From Hyaloscypha bicolor E (Eukaryota > Ascomycota > Leotiomycetes > Helotiales > Hyaloscyphaceae): a stretch of DNA of 64,000 nt. Shown here in pieces: positions 45,945 through 57,720 of this stretch; the stretch's first letter is position 1; every line of letters starts with the position of its first letter. The notes beneath the pieces were generated by a model, which did no database searches, was not told where the DNA came from, and saw only the letters and a program-made list of their open reading frames with translations. The stretch covers positions 2,419,854-2,483,853 of the forward strand of contig NW_020194684.1 of NCBI RefSeq assembly GCF_002865645.1, written 5' to 3'. The position numbers were made by a program, and so were the translations under genes.

Positions 45945-47312
45945 TAGTACTAGACTTTAAGTTTAAGCCTTAAGCGAGAATCGCGATTTTGATAGCCAGA
46001 AACCCACTCATATAATTATTAACTACCATATCAAAAACTGGCCTATTCTAATACAAAATTAATGAAAATTATTATAAAGGATATATATATAATCCTACTA
46101 ACTCAAAATATTAATCTACCTTCCCTAATACTTTATATGCCACCTATCTGCCGTAATACAGGCCTTAATCCGGGCCGGTATACTCTCTATTAGTTAATTA
46201 AAGAAACTATTAGTAAAAGCTTCCCAGGCTTCTTTTAACGCCTCCTCTAGCTTCTTCCGATCCTTCTCCGACTTTCCCATAGCGGATATTAGATCAGGAA
46301 ATATCTTTTATATTATCTTTTTAAGTACTTACTACATATGCTTAATCGGGTTAAGGTCGGGGAAGTAGGGAGGCCAATTAGTAGTATCTATACCGTTCTC
46401 TTTAGACTATTACTTGACTTTTTTTACTATATAGATCGGGGCATTATCTTATATGAAAATAAGGCCGTTATAATAGCTATCTAGGAGCCTATTCTCAAGG
46501 ACTTCGATATAGGAGTTTGTAATATATCCAAACTTGGCCGATTTAAAGTCCCGGAATAAAATAAAGAGAGAATACCTCTTTCCCCTATCCCAAAAGGATA
46601 CCCAAACCATTATATATATCTGCTTTCTAGTCTTATAAGTTATAACTATCTCAGGCTTCTATTTATCTTCCGGTATACCCTAATATTACTCCTGCTTAAC
46701 CCTATTACCCCGCTCTATAGAATACTCATTACTTTACTAGTATGTCCTCTACCACTTAATATCCCAATATCTCCGAACTTTATACTAGAGAAGCCTTGCG
46801 GTAGTATATATAGGCTTGAGCTCTGGCCTCTTCTTTATATACTAGTAGTAAAGGTTATTCGTATATACAAGGTTCTTAATATAGGTATTACTTATTATAA
46901 GGCCTATATCCTTATAATACTACTAGAATATTAACTTTGGGTAAGAGCAGAGGTTCTTGAGTATTATTTAATGATCTCGATTACTATAGAGAAGAGGACG
47001 GCCTTTACGAGGCATAGAGGAGCTATTAGTATATAGGGTTTCAAGAGCAAATATATCCCTGATAGTACCATATGAATACTTTATTAATAGCTCGATTTTA
47101 TATAGTAACATACCGGTAATACGAGCGCCCTTAATCCTTTCCCTTTAGTAAGGAGTAAGCTCAGGGCCTCTACCATATTAATTACTATTAATATCGCATA
47201 AAGGCATATATTATAGTAATATAATTAATGTTCTGGATAAAAGAATAAATAGACGGGAATGCGAAAAATCGCGGTTTTATTTATTTTAGCTAAAACTTAG
47301 TATATATTACTA
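45945..47312 (-). mobile_element. Tc1/mariner element nested in E2 pol
   Basis: A 1368-bp element with a TA duplication (45943-45944 and 47313-47314). E1 has the uninterrupted site GCCTATATAAAATAAG, and E3 has the same empty site inverted near 61385. The inverted ends are imperfect: TAGTACTAGACTTTAAG on the left and, read inward from the right, TAGTAATATATACTAAG. Both continue into related TTTTAGC/TTTAAGCC stretches. It encodes one transposase on the minus strand. Mutation is moderate compared with the host element. Confidence 0.92.
46125..47207 (-). pseudogene. Tc1/mariner transposase, inactivated
   Basis: ATG at 47207 to TAG at 46125-46127 spans 1083 bp, exactly 361 codons, with no net frameshift but several TAA/TAG at Gln or Trp positions. 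An N-terminal helix-turn-helix DNA-binding part is followed by the DDE_3-type catalytic domain. The first Asp lies in YWYSDEYS, the second in IFIQDNAPI, and the third acidic residue should be Glu in WPPYFPDLNPIEH. Here that position reads K (NPIKH, near 46345), a G-to-A change that removes a catalytic residue. It would have cut and pasted the element at TA sites. Length and motifs fit a full-length fungal Tc1-like transposase. Confidence 0.88.
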
Positions 47313-47495
47313 TAAAATAAGATATATAAATTAACTAAAAGAATACTATATACTAGAAAAGTTTAATAATATTATATTTTAAAAAATATATACCGGGAAT
47401 TAACTTAAGTAATTTATTAAAAGAAATAGATTCTAGTATTTCCCTAAAAACAAAATTAATAATAAATATATATCTATAAATAAATATTTTACAAG

Positions 47496-47570
47496 TTTAG
47501 GGCCGCTCCACTAAAATTATTACTAGCGGCCCTATACAAGCTCCGGGGCCAGTAATAATTTTGCCCTAAA
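47496..47570 (-). repeat. Helitron 3'-terminal hairpins
   Basis: GGGCCGCT (47500-47507) pairs with AGCGGCCC (47525-47532). A second, overlapping set pairs TTTAGGGC (47496-47503) with GCCCTAAA (47563-47570), and AAAATTATTACT (47513-47524) with AGTAATAATTTT (47551-47562). The two foldings are mutually exclusive. A 3' hairpin before the terminus is the Helitron termination signal. Confidence 0.75.
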
Positions 47571-50500
47571 CTCGTCCCAAATAGGGTTGGAATTAAAGGA
47601 GGTATATAACTTAGTAAAGGCCTTTACGGATAATATAAGAAGAAAAATAGCCTGTAAATATACAAAGTCACCCGTAAGTAAGTCAAAAGCTAAGCAAGAC
47701 CTTATAATATTTCTAGATATACTATATTACTCGTACGGTTTATATTAGGGGGTAAAAGAATATAAAGCCCTGCTTATAAGGTTACCTGTAAGGCTACCAT
47801 ATAGAACTGGCCGTAAGAAAAGACCGGGAACCGTAAATCCACTCCTACTGCCTCAAATGACTGGCCTTATAACTTATTAATAGTTATTATAAAGGATAAA
47901 GCAAGTAGAAACTGCTTATAGGAGAATATAAAAGACAGTTACTAATCCGTTAACTAGAGCTTAATCCGTAGAATCGTCCGTAATTGGCCATTAAAGTCAC
48001 TATCCAGTAGCCGTATATAAATCGAGAACCTCCCAAAGCTATAAATTAATATCCATAACCCGTTATAAAGCCCTTCCTATAGATAGAGATTCCGCAAGAG
48101 TATTACGGATACGCCAATCTTAAGTTATAGCTTAGAGAGGGGCAGACCTGGTAAACAGATACTCTATAAGACCTCTAGAGGTAATTCTATAATCTCAGGA
48201 TCCGCCTCATTTATATTAGTCGAATCTACTACAAAATACATCCGTTCCTGGCCAGGGAATATATCCAGGATTATTTAGTTAAGCTTACGGACCGTATTAT
48301 TCAGGGTTAATAGAATTATCCGTCCGCTAAAGGCCCGGTAGTTATACGGGGCCCGCAAGAGTCGCTCTTACGAGTAAATATAATTAATTAGGTCCGTAAC
48401 TAACTAGGTATATAGAACAAAAGGCGGGAGTATAATCTGCCTATTTAAAGACGGGTTATATAGTAGACTACTAATCTAGTCTATAAAATCCTGCTCGGAC
48501 AGGTTATTACGGACCCGTATATTAATCCGTAATAATAACTAACGGAGCCATAACCAGATCTATATCTACTATAGGCAGGCCCGTACCGTATTAGCCTGCA
48601 AACCATATGGGACTACTAATAAGATCTGGGCAAAGTCCCCCCCGAGGATTACGGGCATTCCTCTAAAGAGAACGTTATCCGTAACCGACCGTAAATCGAC
48701 CATTAGCCGGTATACCATCTCAAAGCAGTACTTATACTATATGAATACCTCGTTCCAGATAATCAGGTCCATAGATTACAAGAGTACCCCGAGCCGGCTT
48801 ATCTTAGTAATTATACTTACGGATAACTCGTCAAGCTCGAACGGGATCCGGAACTAGGAGTAAGACATACGTCTGTCCGGGAGAAGGAGAGCCGCAATAC
48901 CCGTTAATACTATATACAGGACTACCTTACCTTGGCTACGGTAATAGTAGCAGAGGGTCTTATAAAGAAACGTCTTACCGGTCCTGCCCGGGCCTTATAA
49001 GTAGAAGTAGGCCGTCTGTAAATCATCCGTAATTACCGCCATAATCGTCTGAAAGCAAGAGTACTAGTCTATATTTAGCTAGGCTTATATTACGGTCGCC
49101 AGTAATATCTTATAGATATGATTAATCCGCAGATTAGCCATATAGTAGCTTACGGTCTAGTCAAAGGTATTCTCAGGCAGGACAATATTTGTTAGTATCC
49201 GCTAGAGATCCGTAAGGCCAAAACCAAGCAAGAAGAGGCCGTAATTATAGTAAGGATTAACCAAGGATAATAGGAAGTCAATTAACGGATTATAGGCGAG
49301 CTTACGGGCCAAGTTATTATAGAAATGCTTCTTATACCGGTCCCAGATCACTTATATATCCGCAATTAGCTACTGGCGGATACCTATAAGAAAAAGTATC
49401 CGTAAACTATAGCCGGTTATTAATAAAATGGCCTTATTAAAGTACTGGAACCACTCCTGATTATTTTCTGCCAAGCCGCAGGCAATATAGGTAGTATAGT
49501 ATATAGGATAACGGACGCCCTTAACCAAGTAAAGCTCGTTAAAGGACCGCAGACCGTATACGACCGTTAGTAAGAGCCGTAAGTAGAACCGTTTGCCCGA
49601 AACTGGGCTATAGTAATAAATACGGCCAATACTATACCCTTGCTTATAGGGCTTCTATATCCGGGTCTTAGTAACCTATATAAAGTACTATAGGAACTCA
49701 TAGTAGAGGTACTAGCGGCTGTCCTTATATATTATATTATACTTAAAGAAGGCTATTAAGGTCAAGCAGGTATTTATAGTCCGGTCCGTAATCTGCTCGG
49801 GTAAGAAGTCGGCCGTAAAGCAGATCATATACTACCCAGGGAGGTAAATTACCAAGTACTAGACCGGGAGGAACTCCTGGTATATTAGATACTCAAATAG
49901 ATACCAGAAAGCCTTTATAGGGCCTATATACCGAGCTTAAAGGTATTAGGTAATCTTATTATCTATTCCTGAGACTATAATAGTTATATAGTCTATTCCT
50001 TTATAGACATACTTATAGATATACTTGATTACTTATACGGAAATACAAACCTTAATATTAATATAGGAGCAGAACTTCTAGAGAAGGTACGGGTTATATA
50101 AAACGACCCAGTAGTTATTACGGACGACTTCCTGGCCTGGAAAGCCTGGTTTACAGACCGTAAACATATAGCCATTATCCCGGTACCGGTACTCGGAATA
50201 CCTATTCTTATAGATAATTATCGTAGCCGCAAATGCCTTAGGGAACCTCTTCTGGTATATAAGCGGGGCTATAGGCGTCTTATAGACCATATACAGGGCT
50301 TTCGGATTATCTTTGAGGCCATATGGTCCGTAAGACATCTGACTGGTTACTACGGTTATAAGTTCGCCTATAAGATCCTATAACGGGTCTGGGAGCTCGG
50401 TATAAATAACTTCGTTAACTAAATCGGGAGTTAAGAAGACGGCTTCCCTCCTAAGAAATAAGAGCAGATATATATACAGGAGGCTATGCTTCTAGTACTC

Positions 50501-52241
50501 AATTATATATATATGGCCTATATATAGTCCGAAAAGGTAATTCTTTAGGTCTGCAAGTAGCTCCCTTACCTTTAATATAAAGACCCGGTAAAAGAGATCC
50601 GGACAGTTAATAGCTTACTGCCCATTTAAGAGGTAATCTGTAATCTCAGGCCAGTACGGGTTAGCCGTAAAGATAATAAAGAAGCTTGGCTTACCAAAGT
50701 ATTATATAATAGCTATTAAGTCTTAAAAGAGCTATTATATAAAGCGATTACTGCCCGTAAAGCTTAACGGGAGAATAAAGTAACGGCTAATATTACCCAT
50801 ACGGATATCCTTACGGATTAGAGTATCTACAAGTCCTATATATATATTCGTACGGATATTTTACTAGTATAAGCAGAGCTAGTCAAGCGAGGTAGTCTTA
50901 CAGGTAATATATATATTAATAACATATTACTAAAAGAGGCGGCTAGTATAAAAGAGCAGGGAGAAGGCCAGACGAATATAGAGGTAATACCGGTAAAAGA
51001 CCCGCTATTCTAGCCATATCCGCTAATGGGTCCTATTACGGTCCTGTAACTACAAACCATAGTACTAGCCCGGGTCGCTATATAGGAAAAGCAAGATATA
51101 GTAAAGTAATATATATACTATATATATAATATTAACCGTATATATTTACGGACGCTTGCGGCCTGCCTTACGGACCATAAGTACCAGATTACGGCGGCTT
51201 GCATCCGTATACTTATCCCGGAATAAGGGCTATAACCTCGTTATTCGTTAGGAGGTTCTTATAATAATAATTAGTACCCGACTCAAGAATTAAGTATATT
51301 TATAGATTAAATAAGATCCGGAAATCGGTTTACTAACTTGCAAGATGCTTATAGGCTATCTTATAGACCATAATAAACGGATTATAATCCGTAAGTATAT
51401 CCGTAAGCTATAAAAGAATTATATAATCTAAGTAAGGGAAGTTAGTAGCCCGTATATTAGTTACAAAGAGCGGATCATAAAAGAAGAGCTATATAAAGGA
51501 GGGTTCGGTATATAGAGCAGGCTATAGCAGGCCTTAGAAATAGAAGAGTTTACTATAGATCTAAAAGTACTGGATCCTATAAGAGAAGTCAATCCAGGTA
51601 TCCTTCTTATAGCTAATTAATATAAAGGCAAAAGTATAATTATATATCCGGATATTCGTCCGGAAGGCCCGGTAGAGCAGATTATTACCCGTAAAGAGAT
51701 AAGAAAGGTATAGAAGAGGCTTGTGAATTAGAGGAAATATTACGTTACCCTTCTTATAATAGGCCTCAAAGCAATCGTCTATATAGCCAAAATAAAGGGC
51801 TCCGCAAGCTATATAGTAACCCGTAAGCGGACCAGTCATATATACGGGAGCTAGCCGGAAGCGGGAGAGGAAGGCAGGAGGCCGTATAGTAGGTGGGTCG
51901 GCAGGAGGATCCTCTATAATATAAACTGGGGCCGTAACGGACGGTTAACGGATCCGTTACTGGCGCTATAGGGCTGGCTCGTCTGTACAGACGTCCGTAA
52001 TCGACCGTCGTTATTACCGGGAGGTAGGGAGGGTATTCGGATCGAGTTCTTATAAGGCAGGGTACTACTGGGTACGATTAGTAGCCGACCGGGCCTATTA
52101 ACTAGTTAGTCAAGCTAGGAAAAGGGGGAAAATACAGACTCGATAGTAATTATAGCTCTTATATACCTTAGCCCGTTCCGTAATAAAGTCAGAAGCAGGC
52201 CGATTTTGCTTACAGATAGTATAAAAGCGGAAAGGGTCCAT
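47571..52241 (-). pseudogene. Helitron Rep-helicase, inactivated
   Basis: ATG at 52241 opens MDPFRFYTICKQNRPASD, typical of fungal Helitron proteins. The N-terminal region has VTGYYxACGALxFG and DDCFEA-like phrases (51839-51561). The Rep domain has the metal-binding HUH site near 50468-50476 mutated to YIY, followed by the (S/C)PYGLKDNP region (50338-50078) and the catalytic Tyr segment KYIYKYVYKG (near 50000). The PIF1-type helicase has Walker A GPGRTGKTFLY (48971-48994, Gly to Arg) and Walker B LIIWNEV (near 48755, Asp to Asn). Rep would nick and join single strands, and the helicase would unwind. At least three essential sites are lost by C-to-T or G-to-A. An early stop near 52130 may lie in an intron, since TGACTAAC and TAG follow it. 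Confidence 0.85.
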
Positions 52242-52313
52242 AATATAAATAAAAGGGAGAGTAGTAAAGAGAAGAAAAAGAGAAAAGTAAAGTAAGGCCA
52301 GGTTTTTTTTTGG

Positions 52314-52591
52314 TATTCCTTATATAACCTGTATTTTTAGGAAGCCCCGAGAGCTAGCTAAAGCCTTAAGAATTCCCTTTCTCTTTTTCCGAGCTTTAAA
52401 AAATCGTAATAAAAGCCCCTTATATTCCAGAACTACTAAAATAAAGAGAAAGGTACTTAAGCTTCTCCTCTCTTATCCTAAACTAAGCCCTAAGGATTTG
52501 GATATAATCGTATTCCGATATACGATTCCCTAGAAAGGAGAGATTCTAGTATTCCTTATATAACCTGTATTTTTCAGGAAGCCCCGGGAGC
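52314..52591. repeat. 42-bp direct repeat in the Helitron 5' region
   Basis: TATTCCTTATATAACCTG plus the following ~23 bp (through AGGAAGCCCCGAGAGC) occurs at 52314-52354 and again, with a one-base insertion and one change, at 52550-52591. Both copies lie upstream of the Rep-helicase start. Confidence 0.8.
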
Positions 52592-52849
52592 CAACCACTT
52601 AAGGGTAGTCCAAACGTAGCTCAATATAAAGAAGTGAAAATAGATATAGAACTAGAAAAGGAAATAATTATAGAATACTATAAGCAAAATAGTACTTAGG
52701 AAATTAAGAAAGCTACTAGTATTATTATATATATTCTAGAATTACTAGAATTAGAAAAAGTAAAATATATTTCTTTTATAAAGAACTAGAAGGAAATATC
52801 TAATAATAAGGGCTTTTCTTAATCTAAAATAAAGCTTATTACCTTTAAT

Positions 52850-54701
52850 TCTTTATATATCTTTTAATTTTTCCTTCTAATTATTATCTATAACCTTTAG
52901 AGAATATTATTATTAGATTATTATTCTAGAAATTAAATAAACTTTACTATTACTTATTTCTTATTATTATCTAATTACTATTATTAGATAGTATTCTTAA
53001 TATATGAAATTCTATTACTAGATCTTAGAAATTAAATATAAAGGGTTTTTTTTAGTATAAAAATAAATAGAAAGTTAAGAGATTATCTTATAAATTCTTA
53101 ATTCCGAATTATAATAATAAATAATAACTATATTTAGAGATAAAAAAAAAAGAAAAGAAAAAAGAAAGCCTTTTATATATATTTTACTAAACTAGAAATC
53201 TTTTAAAAGCTTTATTTTTTTTTTTTAACTAGCTATTCTTATAGCTTATATTAGTCTAAAGCTTAATTATAATATTTATAAATCTCGACTTTAACTTGAA
53301 TTACTATTATAATTTTCCTTATAATATTTAAATAAACTTCTTAATTAGAAGTTATATATAAATAAAATAGCTAAACTAGAAGCCTTATAAAAGAAAAGAG
53401 AAACCTTATTAAACCTAATAATTATTTCCAAAAATACTTAATAATATATAATTCTAGAAATCTCTTAAATATTAGATAAGCTAGATCTGCCTATTTAAAG
53501 CCTACCTTATATTAGAAAACCTATTTCCTCTTTAATATAATTATAGCTACTTTTAAAACTTATATTAAGGCTTAATTAGTATATTATATATTTCTATTTC
53601 TATATAAAGAGAACTTCTCTTATATAAAATCTATTCTCTAGTTAGAATACTATTTTATTACTAGGAACTAATTACTTCTTTAAAAAGCTAATATAATTTG
53701 CTAATTCTTATTATTAATCCGTTTTTTATTATTAAATATTATCTAAATAATTCCTATATTATTAATACTAATTTAGAATATCTAATCTTTTTATATTTTA
53801 TATTAATTTTAATATTAATTATTCTAAATTTAATAATAATACTATAAATCCTATTTATATTATTTTATAATTCTTTTTTTATATATTCTAATATTTTTAG
53901 TATTACTTTTATAAATATAAATATTACTTTAAAGTCCTAACTAATTAAATAGTTTTATACTATATAAAGTCGATTTTAATAAGTATTAAATAAATATAAT
54001 TAGCTTTTGGAAGAAATATAAATTAGTTTTAAAAAAAGTAATATTTTATTCTAAATTATTTCTTAATTCTATTTTTCTAATTTCTTTTTTATTAATACTT
54101 ATTTTATATTTTTCTAATATTTTTAATATACTTATATATCTTATTTTTTATATATTTCTTATATTATTTCCCTTCTTTTATATTATTTCTTAAATTAATA
54201 GAAATATCTCTAAATAAATAAGAAATTAGAATATATTTATATTATAAAATTTTTATTATTTTCTTTTAGATTCTAATATTTTAGATATTATTATTATATT
54301 TATATTTCTATTATATTACTTTCTTATTTCTCTATTATTACTATTTAGTTTAACTTATTTTAATTATTTCTTTAATTATATTCTTTTCTATAATAAAAGC
54401 CTAACTTTATATTTTACTTTCTATAATTATTTCTAATTTATAATTATATTACCTCAAATATATCTAATTATTATATCTATTTTCCCTAGTATATATATTA
54501 CTATTTTAGCTTTATTTTCTTATTAGAAAAAAAGAAAAACTCAAATATATATAATATTTTTATATAATTTAAGCCTATTTTAATTTACTCTTTATTTTAG
54601 AATATATTTAAAAGAAATTCTTATAATCTTAAGAATCTTTAATTCTATAACCTATAATTATTATACTAATAATACTTTTATAACTTATTAAAAATAATAA
54701 A
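52850..54701 (+). other. E2 spacer between pol and extra ORF
   Basis: Colinear with 19541-21426 of E1. It is AT-saturated with no convincing coding frame. The Glu/Leu-rich phrase seen in E1 is weaker here. Confidence 0.45.
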
Positions 54702-57405
54702 ATAGCTAAAGAATAGATTTCTCAAGTTAGTAAAATATAATAGCTAGTTCTTATAAGTTATAGTATTATTAAAAGCCTATAAATTAATAATATTAAAGTT
54801 TAGAATATTAAAAGAGCTTAGGTAATTATAGAAGGCCTACTAATATTAGAAAAAATAGCTATAATTACTAAATTTAATATAAATATTCTAGATAAGCTAA
54901 ATAATATATATAATAAGCTCTTAAAATAGAAAACTTTTATTAGAAATAGAATTAGACTAGAATTAACTAAGGAAAAACTAAAAAACTACTAAGCTAATAA
55001 TAAGAAATTCGAGAATATTATTAAAGATATTTTTAAAAATAAATAAGAAAAGCTTAATAAGATTAAGACTATAATAAATAGTCTAGAAACTAAGAATTAG
55101 AATAAAATTATATTATATAATAAAGCTTTTAGCTAATATATTAATAATATTTATAATAACCTTAGTAAAAATATTTATAAGAAATTATATTCTCTTTTTA
55201 AAATAAAAGCTTTAGTATATAAAGCTATTTAATTAATTAATAAAGTTATTTTAGAATATATTAAAAATAAAAAGTATTAGAATACTAGTATATTTACTAA
55301 ATTAGATATTACTAAGATACTTAAATATACTAAAGCTATTTCGGAATATAGAGAATTAAAGTTTAAGCTATTATTAGCTAATAATCTCAAGACTAGATAA
55401 TATATTTTTAATACTTCCGGAATTCTAATTAAGGGAATTTATAATAATAAGCCTTTTTCTATTTTTTGAAATAAGCCTAAAAAATAGGTTCCTATTATAA
55501 TTTTAGCTTTAATTTAATTAGATCTAGTTAAGAAAAATAAAGCTAATTTAATAAAGCCTAGTAAGAAAACTACTAGTAAAACTAGTAAAACTAGTATAAC
55601 TAGATAAGAAAAACCTAATAAAAATAAAGAGTAAGCTAAGCCTAAAACTTCTAATAAATAGCAGAGATCTAAATACTAGACTAAATATAAGGTTAATAAA
55701 ATAAAAGAAAGTAAGAAGAAATTCTTTATTTTAAAAGAAAAAATATTATCTAGAAAGATTTCTATAATTATATCTAGAACTAAGAAATAGAAAACTAAAG
55801 ATATTAAGTTTAGAGAACTTAATAAAAGCATTTAGTATACCTATAAAATACTAGCTAAATAGAAGTTAATACTTATTTAATAAAATAAATATATTTTTTA
55901 AAAAAAAATATAATAGTATTTTGGGACCTATTTATAAATAAGAATACTATAGAATTAATAATGAATTCCTTAAAGCTTTCTATATAATATATATTTAGTA
56001 ATTTACTAATACTTTCTTTATTAATATATAAAAAATTAAAGATATTCTAAAGCTAGTTACTAAGATCTATAAAGTTACTAAAGGTAAAAAGTATATTTCT
56101 ATTATTTAAGTAAATAAAAAAATACGGGATTTCTTTTTTAAAAACTAGGAAATTAAGAAATATAAATATAAATACTATATTTCTAATTAATTTCGCTCAA
56201 ATCTATAGCTCTAATTTAATACTATAATTCCTACTTCTGAGTCTAATATTACTAATCTAGGTACTAATAGCTATATTTATAAAAAGAATTATCTAAAATA
56301 GATTAAGAAGCTTAATATTCGAGAGCTCTTAATAGAAAAGATAATATATTAATATATAGAGATCTTAGTAATAGCTACTTTATCTTAGCCTTTTAATTCT
56401 TAATAGTAAATCTATTAATATAACTCGAATTTCACGAGATATTAAGTAAGTATCTTATTTACCTAATTATTTATTCTTAGCTAGCCAGATACTTTACTTC
56501 TAGAAATATTAATTATAATTAGTATAAAGGTAATACTAAAGATCTAGCTATTACTAAAGCTTTAAATAGCGAATTCTACCTTAGTAAAGAATATTAAAAT
56601 ATTAGCTATATTTTCCTTACGAATTATAAAAAGGCTATTACTTTTAATAAAAAGTTCTTTAAAAATATTAATTACTTCTCTATTTCTAATAAATTTGAAC
56701 TAGAAATAGCTAAGGAAATAGGCAAGTATCTACTAAAGATAATAGGAAAAAAGACTCCGAATATAGTCTATTTAACTAGATAAATAAATGCCTTTAGCTA
56801 GATAATTTATAAATCTAGAATTATAAGAAAGTATTAATTCTCGAATAATATATAAATTAAAAAATAGCTTAATAATAATTTACTATTTAATAGGCCTTTT
56901 ATTATAGTTCTAATAAGTCTAGTTATTATTAAGAATAAAATATATAAAAATAAAGTCTCCTATAAGATTATTAAAGCCTTTTATCTAGAGCTTTTCTCTC
57001 TTATTAAAGGTTAATTTAAGAATACTATAAATAATACAAAATTTAAAGAAGCTATTTATTTAGAGTATATTAATGCGATTTATAATATAATTTACTATAA
57101 TAAGCCTTCTTAATACCTTATAATAAAGGCGGAAATTAAGTAATAATTAAAGGCAAATACTAATTAATATAGAAAACTATATCGGATTTAGTATAAGAAT
57201 ATAGCTAAGCAGGTTCGGATTATCTTTAAGTAAGTTCAGAAATACGAAATAAGACTATTTAAAAGTAATAAGTCTTATTTTAGGTATATAGAAAAGAAAT
57301 TAGATTAACTAATAAAGGAAAATCCTAAATATTTTATTATTTCAGACTTTAAATAGGATTTTTTAATTATTTTTAGTACTTAGGAAATAAGTATAAATAA
57401 ATAGG
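54702..57405 (+). pseudogene. E2 extra ORF, family unknown
   Basis: The counterpart of 21427-24158. The start codon is mutated to ATA (54702) and the stop TAG is at 57403-57405. The T-run near 56130 is in frame here, confirming that the frame change in E1 is a one-base loss. About 29 bp are missing relative to the E1 frame after correction, mostly a ~31-bp block near 56342. The same N-terminal charged helices, basic linker and aromatic-rich C-terminal half are visible. Conservation of layout across copies shows it is a true component of the element. Confidence 0.65.
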
Positions 57406-57414
57406 GAATTAGAT

Positions 57415-57716
57415 ATAATATAATAGGCTATATTTATTAAAAATTATATTATTTTGGCGGTTTTAAGATTTAGGTTATATAATAAAGATTATAGCCTTTT
57501 ATATATAATTTATAGAAATTATATAAGAAAGCTAGTTTTTTTATAAACTTAGAGAATAATCCTTTATAAATATTTAATTAATTAAGCTTTTATATACTAT
57601 ATACTATTTATATTTTACTATTTATATTTTTAATTTATTATTTTACTATTAAGTTATATTTTATATTCTAGTATATTTTATATGAGTTTTTGTCTTATTA
57701 TAATTTCCCTCTTATA
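57415..57716 (+). repeat. E2 3' LTR
   Basis: A 302-bp LTR with the palindrome at 57474-57509 (last base pair mutated). It is followed by the target repeat TTAT (57717-57720). Confidence 0.9.
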
Positions 57717-57720
57717 TTAT

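Larger units (their letters stand above)
47492..52637 (-). mobile_element. Helitron (RepHel type) nested in E2
   Basis: A 5146-bp rolling-circle element on the minus strand. Comparison with the empty site in E1 (TTTTA|AAAT at 19331/19332) fixes both ends: the 5' end reads TCACTTC (52637 inward) and the 3' end reads ...AAACTTG (47492). No target duplication is present, as expected for Helitrons. The minus-strand insertion is between T and T. Strong hairpins lie just inside the 3' end. It encodes a Rep-helicase protein. TG, CA and CpG are far more frequent than in E2, so it arrived later or suffered less RIP. Confidence 0.9.
38227..57716 (+). mobile_element. E2: complete E-family Gypsy copy inserted in E3/E4
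   Basis: LTRs at 38227-38529 and 57415-57716, flanked by the 4-bp duplication TTAT (38223-38226 and 57717-57720). The total is 19490 bp. Removing the mariner element with its TA (1370 bp) and the Helitron (5146 bp) leaves about 12.97 kb, matching E1. It is colinear with E1 over gag, pol, spacer and extra ORF. It lacks the Copia insertion (single ATAAC at 42937-42941). It carries more mutations than E1 in many places, for example an ATG-to-ATA change at the extra ORF start. Confidence 0.92.

Noticed and set aside
50078..50338. 86-codon minus-strand open frame as a separate gene
   Set aside because: It is an internal piece of the Helitron Rep domain.
51561..51839. 92-codon minus-strand open frame as a separate gene
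   Set aside because: It is an internal piece of the Helitron N-terminal region; the likely true start is the ATG at 52241.
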